Origin: SZUA-430 sp964646885
GTDB lineage: Bacteria; Pseudomonadota; Alphaproteobacteria; Micropepsales; Micropepsaceae
Direction of reading: 5' to 3'
Length of the DNA stretch: 64,000 bases
Assembly: GCA_964646885.1 (NCBI GenBank)
Contig: CAZYFM010000005.1
Span: forward strand, 1 to 64,000
The notes below the pieces were generated by a model. That model had not been told where the DNA came from. It searched no databases and saw nothing but the letters and a program-made list of their open reading frames with translations. Shown one piece after another: positions 43,343 to 51,925 of this stretch (positions are counted from its first letter, which is position 1; every line of letters begins with the position of its first letter). Made by a program: the position numbers and the translations under genes.

Positions 43343-44215
43343 ATGATGGCAACCAGGAAAAAGCCTCTCCCGGAAGTGGACGAATTCTCCTACGCGTCCC
43401 CGGAAGATCCCCGCTTCAAGCGGCTGGTGATCCAGCTCATCGAGCGCATCACGGGGCAGCCCGAACTGAAGCGGATGTACCTCGAGCACCAGAACAATCC
43501 GAAGCCCGGCGAAAGCTTTTGGGAAGCCGCGATCAGCAAGCTTCGCCTGAGTATCGACCTCAATGAAAGTGACATGTCGGAGATTCCCGCGACCGGGCCC
43601 GTCATCATCGTGGCAAACCATCCCTTCGGCGTGCTCGACGGACTGATGGTGTGCTGGCTCGTGTCGCGCGTCCGGAAGGACTTCAAGGTGCTGACGAATG
43701 CGCTCCTGAACCGTGCCGAGGAAATCAAGCCCTTCCTGTTGCCCATCGATTTCGAGGAAACGAAGGCGGCGCTTGAAACCAACATCCGGACGCGCGCCGA
43801 GGCAAAGTCGCTGCTCGAGCGTGGTGGCGCACTCGTGATCTTTCCGGGCGGAACGGTTTCGACAACGCCATCAATCCTCGCGCGCAAGGCCAGGGATCCG
43901 GAGTGGAAGACATTCACGGGCCGCATGATCGTGCAGGGCAAGGCACCCGTCGTGCCTGTTTACTTCGACGGACAGAATTCACGCCTCTTTCAGATCGCCA
44001 GCCATATCAGCATGACGCTCCGGCTTTCGCTTCTCTTCAAGGAAGTCCACGACCGTATCGGCGAAAGGCTGACGATCCGCATCGGCAAGCGGATCGCCTA
44101 CGAGACGCTCAAGGGCTTCAGCGATCGCAAGGAGCTGATGGCATTCCTGCGGGACCAGACCTACGCGCTTGAGGCCGCGGTCCCGCCAAAATCAAAGCGT
44201 CGCCGCCGCCGCTGA
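43343..44215 (+). CDS. Lysophospholipid-acyltransferase family protein
   Basis: This 290-residue acyltransferase has the catalytic region IIVANHPFGVLDGLMVCWL, in which His and Asp are spaced HX5D where PlsC has HX4D, and a glycine-rich FPGGTVS that binds the acyl donor. A charged C-terminus (PKSKRRRRR) may hold the membrane surface. I chose the ATG at 43343 because AGG lies seven bases upstream. Its 3' end overlaps the convergent MarR gene by 24 bases. It is last of the hydrolase/DedA/ATP-grasp operon. Confidence 0.82.
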   Translation: MMATRKKPLPEVDEFSYASPEDPRFKRLVIQLIERITGQPELKRMYLEHQNNPKPGESFWEAAISKLRLSIDLNESDMSEIPATGPVIIVANHPFGVLDGLMVCWLVSRVRKDFKVLTNALLNRAEEIKPFLLPIDFEETKAALETNIRTRAEAKSLLERGGALVIFPGGTVSTTPSILARKARDPEWKTFTGRMIVQGKAPVVPVYFDGQNSRLFQIASHISMTLRLSLLFKEVHDRIGERLTIRIGKRIAYETLKGFSDRKELMAFLRDQTYALEAAVPPKSKRRRRR

Positions 44216-44659
44216 AAGTTTGTCGAGCAGCGTGTCGAGTTGCGCACGCTCGGCGACGCTGAGTGTGCAGGCAAGCCGCCGCTCATAGTCCCGCGCGATC
44301 GGAACGATGGCATTGTAGTCCGCCTGTCCACGAGTTGTGAGAAACAGGTGACGCGAACGGCGATCACCGTCCACCGTCTGCTGTTCGATGCGTCCTGCGG
44401 ACTGCAGGCGCGCAACGGCGCGGCTGACCTGAACCTTGTCCATGGCCGTGCGCTCCGTCACTTCGGCCGCCGTCAGTCCCGCAAAGCGACCCAGGACAGC
44501 CATCACACGCCACTCCGGAATCGACAGCCCGAACTGCTTCTCGTACGAGCGCGCGATCTTGCCACTGACCGTGTTTGAAAGAACGGACAGGCGATAGGGA
44601 AGGAATGTCTCCAGTTCCAGGGGCGGCACGGCGCTGGCGCGCTTGGCTTCGGGTTTCAT
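44192..44659 (-). CDS. MarR family regulator of the tyrosine degradation cluster
   Basis: This 155-residue winged-helix regulator contains the MarR core WRVMAVLGRFAGLTAAEVTERTAMDKVQVSRAVARL and the wing DGDRRSRHLFLTTRG. It is the last gene on the strand of the homogentisate operon, 14 bases after maiA. MarR proteins of this type respond to aromatic or phenolic acids. It likely represses hppD through the palindrome at 48506-48523. Overlap with the acyltransferase gene's 3' end is 24 bases. Confidence 0.85.
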   Translation of the reverse strand: MKPEAKRASAVPPLELETFLPYRLSVLSNTVSGKIARSYEKQFGLSIPEWRVMAVLGRFAGLTAAEVTERTAMDKVQVSRAVARLQSAGRIEQQTVDGDRRSRHLFLTTRGQADYNAIVPIARDYERRLACTLSVAERAQLDTLLDKLSAAAATL

Positions 44660-44673
44660 CAACTGCAAAGACC

Positions 44674-45297
44674 CTAGGGTGCCGCCGCAGCGAAGGCAGG
44701 AAGCTCGCGGCAGGCGCGATCGATCCGCACGAGTGTCGGAAACGCCTCGACCGGCACCTTGAAGCGATAGGCATTCGCCATTTGCGGAACAAGGCAGATG
44801 TCGGCAAGCGTAGGCGTGTCGCCATGGCAGAAGCGTCCCGTTTCCTTCGAGCCCGCCAGCATCGTTTCCAGCGCCTCGAAGCCGACCGTGATCCAGTGCG
44901 CATACCACTGGCTCATGATCTCGGCTTCGCTGTGGCCCATCTGCGCAAGCTTCTGCCGCAGGCGGAGGTTGTTCAGCGGATGGATATCGCAGGCAATCGC
45001 ATAGGCGATCTGGCGAACACGCGCGCGCTCCACGGGATAGGTCGGCATCAGGCGCGGGTCCGGATGGCACTCGTCCAGATACTCGATGATGGCAAGGGAT
45101 TGTCCGATCACACGGCCATCCGTTTCCAGCGACGGGATCAGTTCCTGCGGATTGAGCTTCTTGTAGTCGGCGGAATGCTGGATACCGCCATCCTTGATGA
45201 GGTCAATGTCGACCTTGTCGTAGGCAAGCCCCTTGAGATTTAGCGCGATGCGCACACGATAGGCGGCCGACGAGAAACCGTAGTCGTAAAGCTTCAT
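44674..45297 (-). CDS. maiA: Maleylacetoacetate isomerase
   Basis: This 207-residue zeta-class glutathione S-transferase isomerises maleylacetoacetate to fumarylacetoacetate. The start MKLYDYGFSSAAYRVRIALNLKG follows the zeta pattern, but the usual SSCSxR reads SSAAYR, so the conserved Cys is Ala while the first Ser stays. NPQELIPSLETDGRVIGQSLAIIEYL is standard. It follows the fah gene by one base. The operon context supports the assignment even with the altered motif. Confidence 0.88.
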   Translation of the reverse strand: MKLYDYGFSSAAYRVRIALNLKGLAYDKVDIDLIKDGGIQHSADYKKLNPQELIPSLETDGRVIGQSLAIIEYLDECHPDPRLMPTYPVERARVRQIAYAIACDIHPLNNLRLRQKLAQMGHSEAEIMSQWYAHWITVGFEALETMLAGSKETGRFCHGDTPTLADICLVPQMANAYRFKVPVEAFPTLVRIDRACRELPAFAAAAP

Positions 45298-45298
45298 T

Positions 45299-46282
45299 CT
45301 ATCCCCCGTAGCGCGCGACGCGCTGGTTGATGGCACCAAACAGCGGACTGCCATCCGGCAGGCGCATGTCGATCCGCACTGTATCCCCGAATTTCAGGAA
45401 TGAGGTCTCAGGCTTGCCATGCTCGATCGTCTCGAGCATCCGGCGCTCGGCAATGCAGGCCGAACCGCTGGACCGGTCCGAGTTCGAAACGGTTCCCGAC
45501 CCGATGATCGATCCGGCTTCAAGCTCCCGGGTTTTCGCCGCATGCGCGACGAGTTCGGGAAACGAGAAGGTCATGTCGATACCGGCATTCGGCGCACCGA
45601 AATGCTTGCCGTTCACCTCGACGAGCAAAGGCAGGTGAACCCGCCCGTCCCGCCAGTGCGCGCCAAGCTCGTCGGGCGTGATGGCCACCGGCGAGAACGC
45701 GGAAGCAGGCTTGGACTGGAAGAAGCCGAAGCCCTTCTCGAGTTCCTTGGGTATGAGGTTCCTCAGGCTCACGTCGTTGACGAGCATGAGCAGGCGGATC
45801 TGTCCGGACGCCTGCGCAGGCGTGGCCCCCATTGGAACATCGCCCGTGATGGCCGCAACTTCGCCCTCAAGGTCAATGCCCCAGGCCTCGTCGGCTGCGA
45901 GGATGTCGTCCTCGGGCCCGATGAAGCTGTCGGAGCCACCCTGGTACATGAGCGGATCCGTCCAGAACGACTTCGGCATTTCGGCGCCGCGGGCCTTACG
46001 GACGAGTTCCACATGTGTGACATACGCCGAGCCGTCCGCCCATTGATAGGCACGTGGCAGCGGCGACGCGCAGTCCGAAGGACGGAAGGAAAACCTGCCG
46101 ATGGGTTCACCCGTGTTGAGGGCCGTGTACAGCTCCATGAGGCGCGGCGTGACCCGGTCCCAGTTGTCCATTGCCGCCTGCAATGTCGGAGCAATGTTGT
46201 CGGCCGCGATCGCATGCTTGAGGTCACGCGAAACGACGATGAGGCGCCCGTCCCGGCCCTGCTTCAGTGATGCCAGTTTCAT
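45299..46282 (-). CDS. Fumarylacetoacetate hydrolase family protein
   Basis: This 327-residue enzyme of the FAH superfamily hydrolyses fumarylacetoacetate to fumarate and acetoacetate, the last step of tyrosine breakdown. Motifs include YVTHVELVRKARGAEMP, metal-binding DLEGEVAAITGDVP and RLLMLVNDVSLRNL, and the catalytic-side GSGTVSNSDRSSGSACIAERRM. The mid-size length fits the bacterial FahA-type enzyme of homogentisate operons. Its start overlaps hmgA by four bases. Confidence 0.9.
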   Translation of the reverse strand: MKLASLKQGRDGRLIVVSRDLKHAIAADNIAPTLQAAMDNWDRVTPRLMELYTALNTGEPIGRFSFRPSDCASPLPRAYQWADGSAYVTHVELVRKARGAEMPKSFWTDPLMYQGGSDSFIGPEDDILAADEAWGIDLEGEVAAITGDVPMGATPAQASGQIRLLMLVNDVSLRNLIPKELEKGFGFFQSKPASAFSPVAITPDELGAHWRDGRVHLPLLVEVNGKHFGAPNAGIDMTFSFPELVAHAAKTRELEAGSIIGSGTVSNSDRSSGSACIAERRMLETIEHGKPETSFLKFGDTVRIDMRLPDGSPLFGAINQRVARYGG

Positions 46283-47409
46283 TTCGCACCGCGCCAGCTG
46301 TCGGCATAGGAAACATCTTCAATCGAGGCCGCCTGCGCCGTGGCGTCAAGCGGATGGCGCGTATCGATCATGACCGCGACTTCGTCCGTTTCCTTGCGCT
46401 CGAACTTCGCACCCGCCGCGAAGGCCTTGGGGTGCGGCCCATGCGGAAAGCCCGCAGGGTGGAACGTGATCATCCCCGGCTTGATGTTGTCGCGGCTGAA
46501 GAAATTGCCCGCGTGGTAGAAGATCACCTCGTCATAGTCATCGTTGCTGTGAAAGAACGGAACCTTCAGGGCACCCGGATCGCTTTCGATGGGCCGCGGC
46601 ACGAAGGTACAGACAACAAACCTGTCTGCCAGGAAGGTCGTATGCACCGAGGGTGGCAGGTGATAGCGGTGACTGACGATGGGCCGGATGTCCCGCCAGT
46701 TCAGTTTCACCGGCACGCAGGTTCCCTTCCAGCCCTGGGCGTCGAGCGGGTTGAACGGGTACGAGATCGTCGAGATCTGGCCACGACGTTTCACCAGCAC
46801 TTTCCAGGGCCGGTCGCCCTGCTGCTTCAGGAATGCATCATCGATGTGCGGCACATCAAGCACCGCTGGATCGAACTGCGCATGCTCGCCCAGCATCCCG
46901 CGGTCGGGCAAACGATAGGCGCTGTCCGTCGCCTCGATGAGCAGGAACGTGCAACGTCCGCGCGGTTCAATGCGCCACATCGTGCCACGGGGCAGAAGCA
47001 CGTAGTCGCCATCGCGGAAGGTCAGGCGACCAAAGTCACAATAGATGTCCCCGGAACCCGCATGCACGAAAAGCAGCTCATCACCATCGATGTTCCTCAC
47101 GAGGTCCGGCATCGCCTTCTCGACGTGCCAGACGCAGATGCGTGTATTGGCATTTGCAAGGATCGGAGACTGCGAGAAGGGTGAGGATGCCCCATCAGGC
47201 AGCCGGTTGGTGTCATAGGCATGGGGACGCAGCGGCCCCTCGAATGAGGTCCACGCCGTCGGCATGTGGGAATGGTACATGTGCGTGGCCGGGCCGAAGA
47301 ACCCTTCGCGCCCGATCTCGCGTTCATATGTGCCTTCAGGCAGGTCCGCATGCGCCTGGCGCGACGCGCGCCCTTCCACGCGCGGGAAGCTGATCCAGTT
47401 CTTGCTCAT
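46279..47409 (-). CDS. hmgA: Homogentisate 1,2-dioxygenase
   Basis: This 376-residue iron(II) ring-cleavage dioxygenase converts homogentisate to maleylacetoacetate. The cupin-like domain shows ELLFVHAGSGDIYCDFGRL and the iron site region HPAGFPHGPHPKAF with the His and Glu pattern of the family. It is shorter than the 430-residue Pseudomonas type but matches the compact form seen in many proteobacteria. It overlaps hppD and the fah gene by four bases each. Confidence 0.93.
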   Translation of the reverse strand: MSKNWISFPRVEGRASRQAHADLPEGTYEREIGREGFFGPATHMYHSHMPTAWTSFEGPLRPHAYDTNRLPDGASSPFSQSPILANANTRICVWHVEKAMPDLVRNIDGDELLFVHAGSGDIYCDFGRLTFRDGDYVLLPRGTMWRIEPRGRCTFLLIEATDSAYRLPDRGMLGEHAQFDPAVLDVPHIDDAFLKQQGDRPWKVLVKRRGQISTISYPFNPLDAQGWKGTCVPVKLNWRDIRPIVSHRYHLPPSVHTTFLADRFVVCTFVPRPIESDPGALKVPFFHSNDDYDEVIFYHAGNFFSRDNIKPGMITFHPAGFPHGPHPKAFAAGAKFERKETDEVAVMIDTRHPLDATAQAASIEDVSYADSWRGAK

Positions 47410-48470
47410 GCCTGCAGCACCCCGCGACGGATCTGGTCGAGCTCGATGGACTCGAACAGGGCCTGGAAGTTGCCTTCGCCAAAGCCCTGGTTGCCCTTGC
47501 GCTGGATCAGTTCGAAGAAAATGGGACCAATGGCGTTCTGGGTGAAGATCTGGAGAAGAAGGCCGGAGTCGGGGCCACCATCAATGAGGATCTGGTTGCG
47601 CTTCAGCCGCGAGATGTCCTCGCCATGGCCGGGAACCCGCTTGTCGATTCCATCGAAGTAGGTGTCGATGGTCGACTGGAACTGGACGCCGAGGTCGCGC
47701 AGCTGCTCGACGCTGCGATAGATGTCACCCGTCGAGAGTGCGATGTGCTGGATGCCTTCGCCCTTGTACTCCTCAAGATACTCGGCGATCTGGGACTTGT
47801 CGTCCGAACTCTCGTTGATCGGAATTCGGATCTTGCCGCACGGACTTGTCATCGCCCGACTCTTAAGTCCGGTCAGCTTGCCTTCGATGTCGAAATACTT
47901 GATCTCGCGGAAATTGAAGAGCTTCTCGTAGAAGCCTGCCCACACGTTCATGTTGCCGCGATAGACATTGTGCGTGACATGGTCGATGTCGATCAGGCCC
48001 GCCCCGTCATGCCTGAAGCCCTTTGAGGCGTCTGTCGGCAGGAAGTCGATGTCATAGATCGACACGCTTCCGGGTGCATAACGGTCAACGAAGTAGATCA
48101 GGCTGCCACCGATCCCTTCAATGGCGGGAATGTTGAGTTCCATCGGCCCAACCTTGCCCTGGAACGGCTTCGCGCCTTTCTCGATGGCCATCGCATAGGC
48201 CTTGCCCGCGTCCCGCACGCGGAAGGCCATCGCGCACGCTGACGGACCATGGGCGCGGGCAAACCGTGCGCCATGGCTGTCGGGTTCCGCGTTGACGACG
48301 AAATTCACGTCGTTCTGGCGATAGAGCGTGACGTTCTTGGAACGGTGCCGGGCAACGGCCCTGAAACCCATGGTCTCGAAATAGCGACCGAGCGCAGCCG
48401 TGTCGGGCGCCGTGTACTCGATGAACTCGAACCCGTCCGTTCCCATCGGATTGTCGAACAAATCAGCCAT
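47406..48470 (-). CDS. hppD: 4-hydroxyphenylpyruvate dioxygenase
   Basis: This 354-residue iron(II) dioxygenase converts 4-hydroxyphenylpyruvate to homogentisate. Two VOC modules are present: MGTDGFEFIEYTAPD at the start and IDHVTHNVYRGNMNVWAGFY in the middle, then KGEGIQHIALSTGDI and the C-terminal iron-ligand Glu in FFELIQRKGNQGFGEGNFQALFESIE. The last segment is diagnostic of HPPD. It is the first gene of the tyrosine operon. A MarR-like palindrome lies 36 bases upstream. Confidence 0.95.
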   Translation of the reverse strand: MADLFDNPMGTDGFEFIEYTAPDTAALGRYFETMGFRAVARHRSKNVTLYRQNDVNFVVNAEPDSHGARFARAHGPSACAMAFRVRDAGKAYAMAIEKGAKPFQGKVGPMELNIPAIEGIGGSLIYFVDRYAPGSVSIYDIDFLPTDASKGFRHDGAGLIDIDHVTHNVYRGNMNVWAGFYEKLFNFREIKYFDIEGKLTGLKSRAMTSPCGKIRIPINESSDDKSQIAEYLEEYKGEGIQHIALSTGDIYRSVEQLRDLGVQFQSTIDTYFDGIDKRVPGHGEDISRLKRNQILIDGGPDSGLLLQIFTQNAIGPIFFELIQRKGNQGFGEGNFQALFESIELDQIRRGVLQA

Positions 48471-48505
48471 TTCAATGTTCCCTTAACCGTAAGCGCGGCG
48501 GAATG

Positions 48506-48523
48506 TAGTTTCATTTGCAACTA
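48506..48523. promoter_or_regulatory. MarR-type palindrome upstream of hppD
   Basis: TAGTTTCATTTGCAACTA is an imperfect inverted repeat (AGTT...AACT with TCA/TTG inside) of the length and style bound by MarR proteins. It lies 36-53 bases before hppD in the 169-base gap shared with the divergent prohibitin-like gene. The MarR gene at the end of the hppD operon is the natural partner. Confidence 0.45.
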
Positions 48524-48639
48524 TTATCAAGGGTTTAGACGTTTGCAGCGATAATTGAACCCCGGAAAACCACCCCCATCTATTGCGACACCGTCCGCAT
48601 CACTCACCGCGGAACGGGTTTGAGGAGAGACAAAAGCCT

Positions 48640-49557
48640 ATGTCGAACATCTTCACCCCGCGTACAGGCGGAAATGCCGGAAGAGGCGGACCATCGCTGC
48701 CCGGCGGCCTTGGCAACTTCGTCAAGGTGCCCTTCATCCTGGCAGGCGTGTTTGCGCTGGCCATTATCTGGTCGGGCTTTACGACCATCGATCAGGGCAA
48801 TGTCGGCGTGAAGCTCCGCTTCGGCCAGGCGATCGACACGCTCCACCCGGGCTTCCACATCATCATCCCGTTCATGGACCGCGTCGTCACGTTCTCCACG
48901 CGCACGAAGAAGGAGTCCTACAGCCAGGTGAACGCCTATTCGCGCGACATCCAGGCTGCCGACAACCTCGTCTCGGTGAACTATCGCGTGGACGGCGCCA
49001 AGGCGATCCAGGTCTACTCCCGCTACGGCGAGAACTTCATCGACAGCATCATCAGTCCGGTGATCTTCAAGCGGTTCAAGGAAATCTTCGGCAAGTACGA
49101 CGCGCGCGAGATCGTCAACTCGCGTGACAAGCTCGGCCGCGAGGTTGAAGAGAACATTCGCCAGAACATGCCGGATGGCATCATCATCGAAGGCGTGCAG
49201 ATCGAAAACATCGACTTCTCGGACGCGTACGAGCAGGCCATTGAAGCTGCGGCGCAGGCCGAAGCAGCGGTCCGCAAGGCGCGCCAGGAACTCGAGCAGA
49301 AGAAGGTCGATGCCGAGAAGGTCGTCGTTCAGGCGCAGGCTGACGCACAGGCCCGCCTTGCGGCAGCCAAGGCCGAAGCCGACGCGATCAAGCTGAAGGG
49401 CGAGGCTGAAGCTTCAGCCATCCAGGCCAAGGCAAACGCCCTGCGCGAGAATCCCGGTCTTGTGGCACTGACAGCGACCGAAAAGTGGGACGGCAAGCTT
49501 CCGACCACCTTCGTGCCAGGCTCGGCCGTTCCCTTCGTGAACGTCCCGCGCAACTAA
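48640..49557 (+). CDS. Prohibitin/SPFH-domain membrane protein
   Basis: This 305-residue inner-membrane scaffold protein has one N-terminal helix (about 25-45, LGNFVKVPFILAGVFALAII) after a Gly-rich start, then an SPFH domain (VKLRFGQAIDTLHPGFHIIIPFMD) and an Ala/Glu-rich coiled coil (about 190-275) that makes large ring assemblies. It resembles prohibitin and HflK/C. The start at 48640 has GAGGAGA upstream. It is divergent from the tyrosine operon and followed by a strong terminator. Confidence 0.88.
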   Translation: MSNIFTPRTGGNAGRGGPSLPGGLGNFVKVPFILAGVFALAIIWSGFTTIDQGNVGVKLRFGQAIDTLHPGFHIIIPFMDRVVTFSTRTKKESYSQVNAYSRDIQAADNLVSVNYRVDGAKAIQVYSRYGENFIDSIISPVIFKRFKEIFGKYDAREIVNSRDKLGREVEENIRQNMPDGIIIEGVQIENIDFSDAYEQAIEAAAQAEAAVRKARQELEQKKVDAEKVVVQAQADAQARLAAAKAEADAIKLKGEAEASAIQAKANALRENPGLVALTATEKWDGKLPTTFVPGSAVPFVNVPRN

Positions 49558-49579
49558 CGCTCGCGCATCGGAACAGGCA

Positions 49580-49610
49580 GGGCCCGCCCGAAAGGCGGGC
49601 CCTTATTTTT
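49580..49610 (+). terminator. Intrinsic terminator after prohibitin-like gene
   Basis: Nine-base arms GGGCCCGCC (49580-49588) and GGCGGGCCC (49594-49602) pair exactly and are followed by TTATTTTT. The T-tract runs into the convergent MarR stop codon. Confidence 0.88.
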
Positions 49611-50037
49611 GCCCGTTCAGCTTCTCGACGATTCCAACCGCCGCCGACAGCTGCCGACGCTCGTGGGCATCGAGCATCCGGATTTGTCCCTCGAGAATCT
49701 CCAGGCGCCTCGACTTGCCGGCCTCCAGCAACTGCCGTCCGCGCGCCGAAGCCTGTACGCGCACGATCCTGCCATCCTCGGGATCGCGTGTTTTCTGCAC
49801 CAGCCCGGCCGCCTCAAGCTCGGCGAGCAGGCGGGACATGGTAGGCGCGCGAACCTGCTCGGCCGCCGCGAGCTCCTTCACGGTATGGGGGCCACCAAAC
49901 ACAAGCACCGACAGCGCCGACAGCTTCGGGGCAGCCAGTCCCGAGGCCTCGTCGCTTTTCCGCAGACGCCGTATCAGGCGGATCGCAGCCCCGTGAAGCC
50001 GCTCGGCAATCGCACGCGCATCCCCTGCCCTGCTCAA
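49603..50037 (-). CDS. MarR family transcriptional regulator
   Basis: This winged-helix regulator has 144 residues from the TTG at 50037, which has AGAGGG five bases upstream. A TTG at 50067 would add ten residues and put the palindrome inside the gene. The core reads LSALSVLVFGGPHTVKELAAAEQVRAPTMSRLLAELEAAGLVQK, with the wing DPEDGRIVRVQASARG. It is divergent from a VOC gene across a palindrome and probably controls both. Confidence 0.8.
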   Translation of the reverse strand: MSRAGDARAIAERLHGAAIRLIRRLRKSDEASGLAAPKLSALSVLVFGGPHTVKELAAAEQVRAPTMSRLLAELEAAGLVQKTRDPEDGRIVRVQASARGRQLLEAGKSRRLEILEGQIRMLDAHERRQLSAAVGIVEKLNGQK

Positions 50038-50055
50038 AACAGCCCTCTTTACATG

Positions 50056-50077
50056 ATTAGTTAGCAAAGCTAATTAT
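50056..50077. promoter_or_regulatory. MarR-type palindrome between divergent MarR and VOC genes
   Basis: The core TTAGC-AAA-GCTAA (50061-50073) is a perfect inverted repeat within an AT-rich, partly symmetric flank. It sits directly upstream of the MarR TTG start and 28 bases before the VOC ATG, where a MarR dimer would be expected to block both promoters. Confidence 0.5.
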
Positions 50078-50104
50078 ATGCCATTCAGCAGAGAGAAGAC
50101 AACC

Positions 50105-50482
50105 ATGGCCGCCCTCGAAAAAATTGCCCAGATTGCATTGACGACCCAGGACCTTGCGAAATCAACGGCCTTCTACAGGGACACACTCGGCCTCACGCTC
50201 ATGTTCGAGGTCCCTGGCATGGCGTTCTTCGACATCGGTGGCACAAGGCTCATGATTGGCCAGGCAAAGCTCGACGGGCCACTCCAGAACAACAGCTACA
50301 TCTATTTTGATGCAGGTGACTGGAACGCGACCGAGGCCGCGCTCGCTGCACGCGGCGTGCACTTCGATCGCCCGGCCGAAATCGTCCAGCGCGCTGAAGG
50401 CAAGGAACATGCAATCCGCTTCTTCAAGGACCCGGATGGCCACGCGCTCGCCATCATGGGATGGCGTCCGGCAAAGACCTAG
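50105..50482 (+). CDS. VOC family protein
   Basis: This 125-residue single-module VOC protein forms a dimer in this family. KIAQIALTTQDLAKSTAFYRDTLGLTLMFEVPGMAFFDIGGTRLMIG at the start, and GKEHAIRFFKDPDGHALAIMGW at the end, are canonical. AGAGAAG precedes the ATG. The gene is opposite a MarR regulator and probably under its control, as in several VOC detoxification pairs. The stop overlaps the convergent glutathione reductase stop by four bases (CTAG). Substrate is unknown. Confidence 0.85.
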   Translation: MAALEKIAQIALTTQDLAKSTAFYRDTLGLTLMFEVPGMAFFDIGGTRLMIGQAKLDGPLQNNSYIYFDAGDWNATEAALAARGVHFDRPAEIVQRAEGKEHAIRFFKDPDGHALAIMGWRPAKT

Positions 50483-51837
50483 GCCTTCGTCTTCAGCAGG
50501 ACCAGCTCTTCCGCCGCAGAGGGATGAAGCGCGATGGTGGCGTCGAAGTCCCGCTTCGTCGCCCGCATCTTCACCGCGATCGCAACACACTGGATCATCT
50601 CCGCCGCGGCTTCGCCCAGGATGTGACAACCCAGGACGCGCTGGCTGGCGCCATCCACAACAAGCTTCATGAACACGAGCGTGTCACGCCCTGACATCGT
50701 GGCACGCATCGGGCGGAAGCCGGTCTTGTAGATATCGACCGCAAAGCCCTGCGCACGCGCATCTTCCTCGGTCAGCCCCACGGCACCGATCTCTGGCGTG
50801 CCGAAGACTGCGGTCGGAATGTCGGAGTGGTCGACCGTCGTGGGATTGCCGTTGAATACGGTCTCCGCAAAAGCCGCCCCCTCGCGAATGGCAACGGGTG
50901 TCAGGTTCACGCGATTGGTGACGTCGCCCACCGCAAAGATATTGGGCACGCTGCTCCTGAACGATCCGTCCACCTTCACGGCGCCGGCATCATCCATCGC
51001 CACGCCACAGGCCTCGAGTCCGAGCCCCGCCGTGTTGGGCCTGCGCCCCGTGGCAAACATTACTTCATCGACGACCAGTTCCGAATGATCGGACAGCCGG
51101 ACACGCTTGCGCCCGTCTTCCGGCACGATCTCCACCACAGAAGTCTTGAGGCGGACGTCGATCCCGCGCTTCTGCATCTCGTGGCGCATGCGCTCGCGGA
51201 TTTCCCGGTCGAAGCCACGAAGGACTTCCTCGCCGTGGTGCGCGAGATGCGTCCGGCTGCCCAGGCCATTGAAGATCCCGGCAAACTCGAGCGCAATGTA
51301 GCCGCCACCCACGACCAGCACCTGCCGCGGCTGGCGTTCAAGGTGAAACGCCTCGTTCGAGGTGATCGCATGCTCGCGGCCGCGCACCTCGGGCGGTATG
51401 AACGGATGCCCGCCCGTCGCCACAAGGATCTTTCCCACCTTGATGGTCCGGCCCGAACGTTCCAGCCTGACCGTGTTCGGATCAATGATCGTGGCGCGGT
51501 CTTCAATGACGGTTACGCCCGCGCCCGCGAGATTCTTCCGGTAGAGCCCCTCAAGGCGCGCGATCTCGCGATCCTTGTTGGCGATCAGCGTTTCCCAGCT
51601 GAACTCCCGGTGTGGAACCTTCCACCCAAAGCCGGCAGAGTCATCGAAGTCCTCGGAAAAGCGGCTCGCATAGACCATGATCTTCTTGGGGACACAGCCC
51701 CGGATCACGCAGGTTCCACCCACGCGATACTCTTCGACGACGGCCACTTTCGCGCCGTAGGTCGAAGCCATGCGGCTGGCCCGGACACCGCCGGAACCGG
51801 CACCAATTGTCAGGAGATCATACTCGGGAGCACTCAT
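50479..51837 (-). CDS. gor: Glutathione-disulfide reductase
   Basis: This 452-residue FAD/NADPH enzyme keeps glutathione reduced. The FAD motif TIGAGSGGVRASRMAS leads into the redox disulfide GGTCVIRGCVPKK. The NADPH motif VVGGGYIALEFAGI lies in the middle and the C-terminal HPSAAEE is the usual catalytic His-Glu end. It shows the plain glutathione-reductase pattern with no extensions. It matches the use of glutathione by the GST-type enzymes in the window. Confidence 0.93.
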   Translation of the reverse strand: MSAPEYDLLTIGAGSGGVRASRMASTYGAKVAVVEEYRVGGTCVIRGCVPKKIMVYASRFSEDFDDSAGFGWKVPHREFSWETLIANKDREIARLEGLYRKNLAGAGVTVIEDRATIIDPNTVRLERSGRTIKVGKILVATGGHPFIPPEVRGREHAITSNEAFHLERQPRQVLVVGGGYIALEFAGIFNGLGSRTHLAHHGEEVLRGFDREIRERMRHEMQKRGIDVRLKTSVVEIVPEDGRKRVRLSDHSELVVDEVMFATGRRPNTAGLGLEACGVAMDDAGAVKVDGSFRSSVPNIFAVGDVTNRVNLTPVAIREGAAFAETVFNGNPTTVDHSDIPTAVFGTPEIGAVGLTEEDARAQGFAVDIYKTGFRPMRATMSGRDTLVFMKLVVDGASQRVLGCHILGEAAAEMIQCVAIAVKMRATKRDFDATIALHPSAAEELVLLKTKA

Positions 51838-51925
51838 CGCACGCTTTCGGGAAATGACAGGAAAGCGGGATGTAGCAGGCGGCGGCGGGGCAAACAACTC
51901 TTGCCCCGCACGCCGGTTGCTGAAT

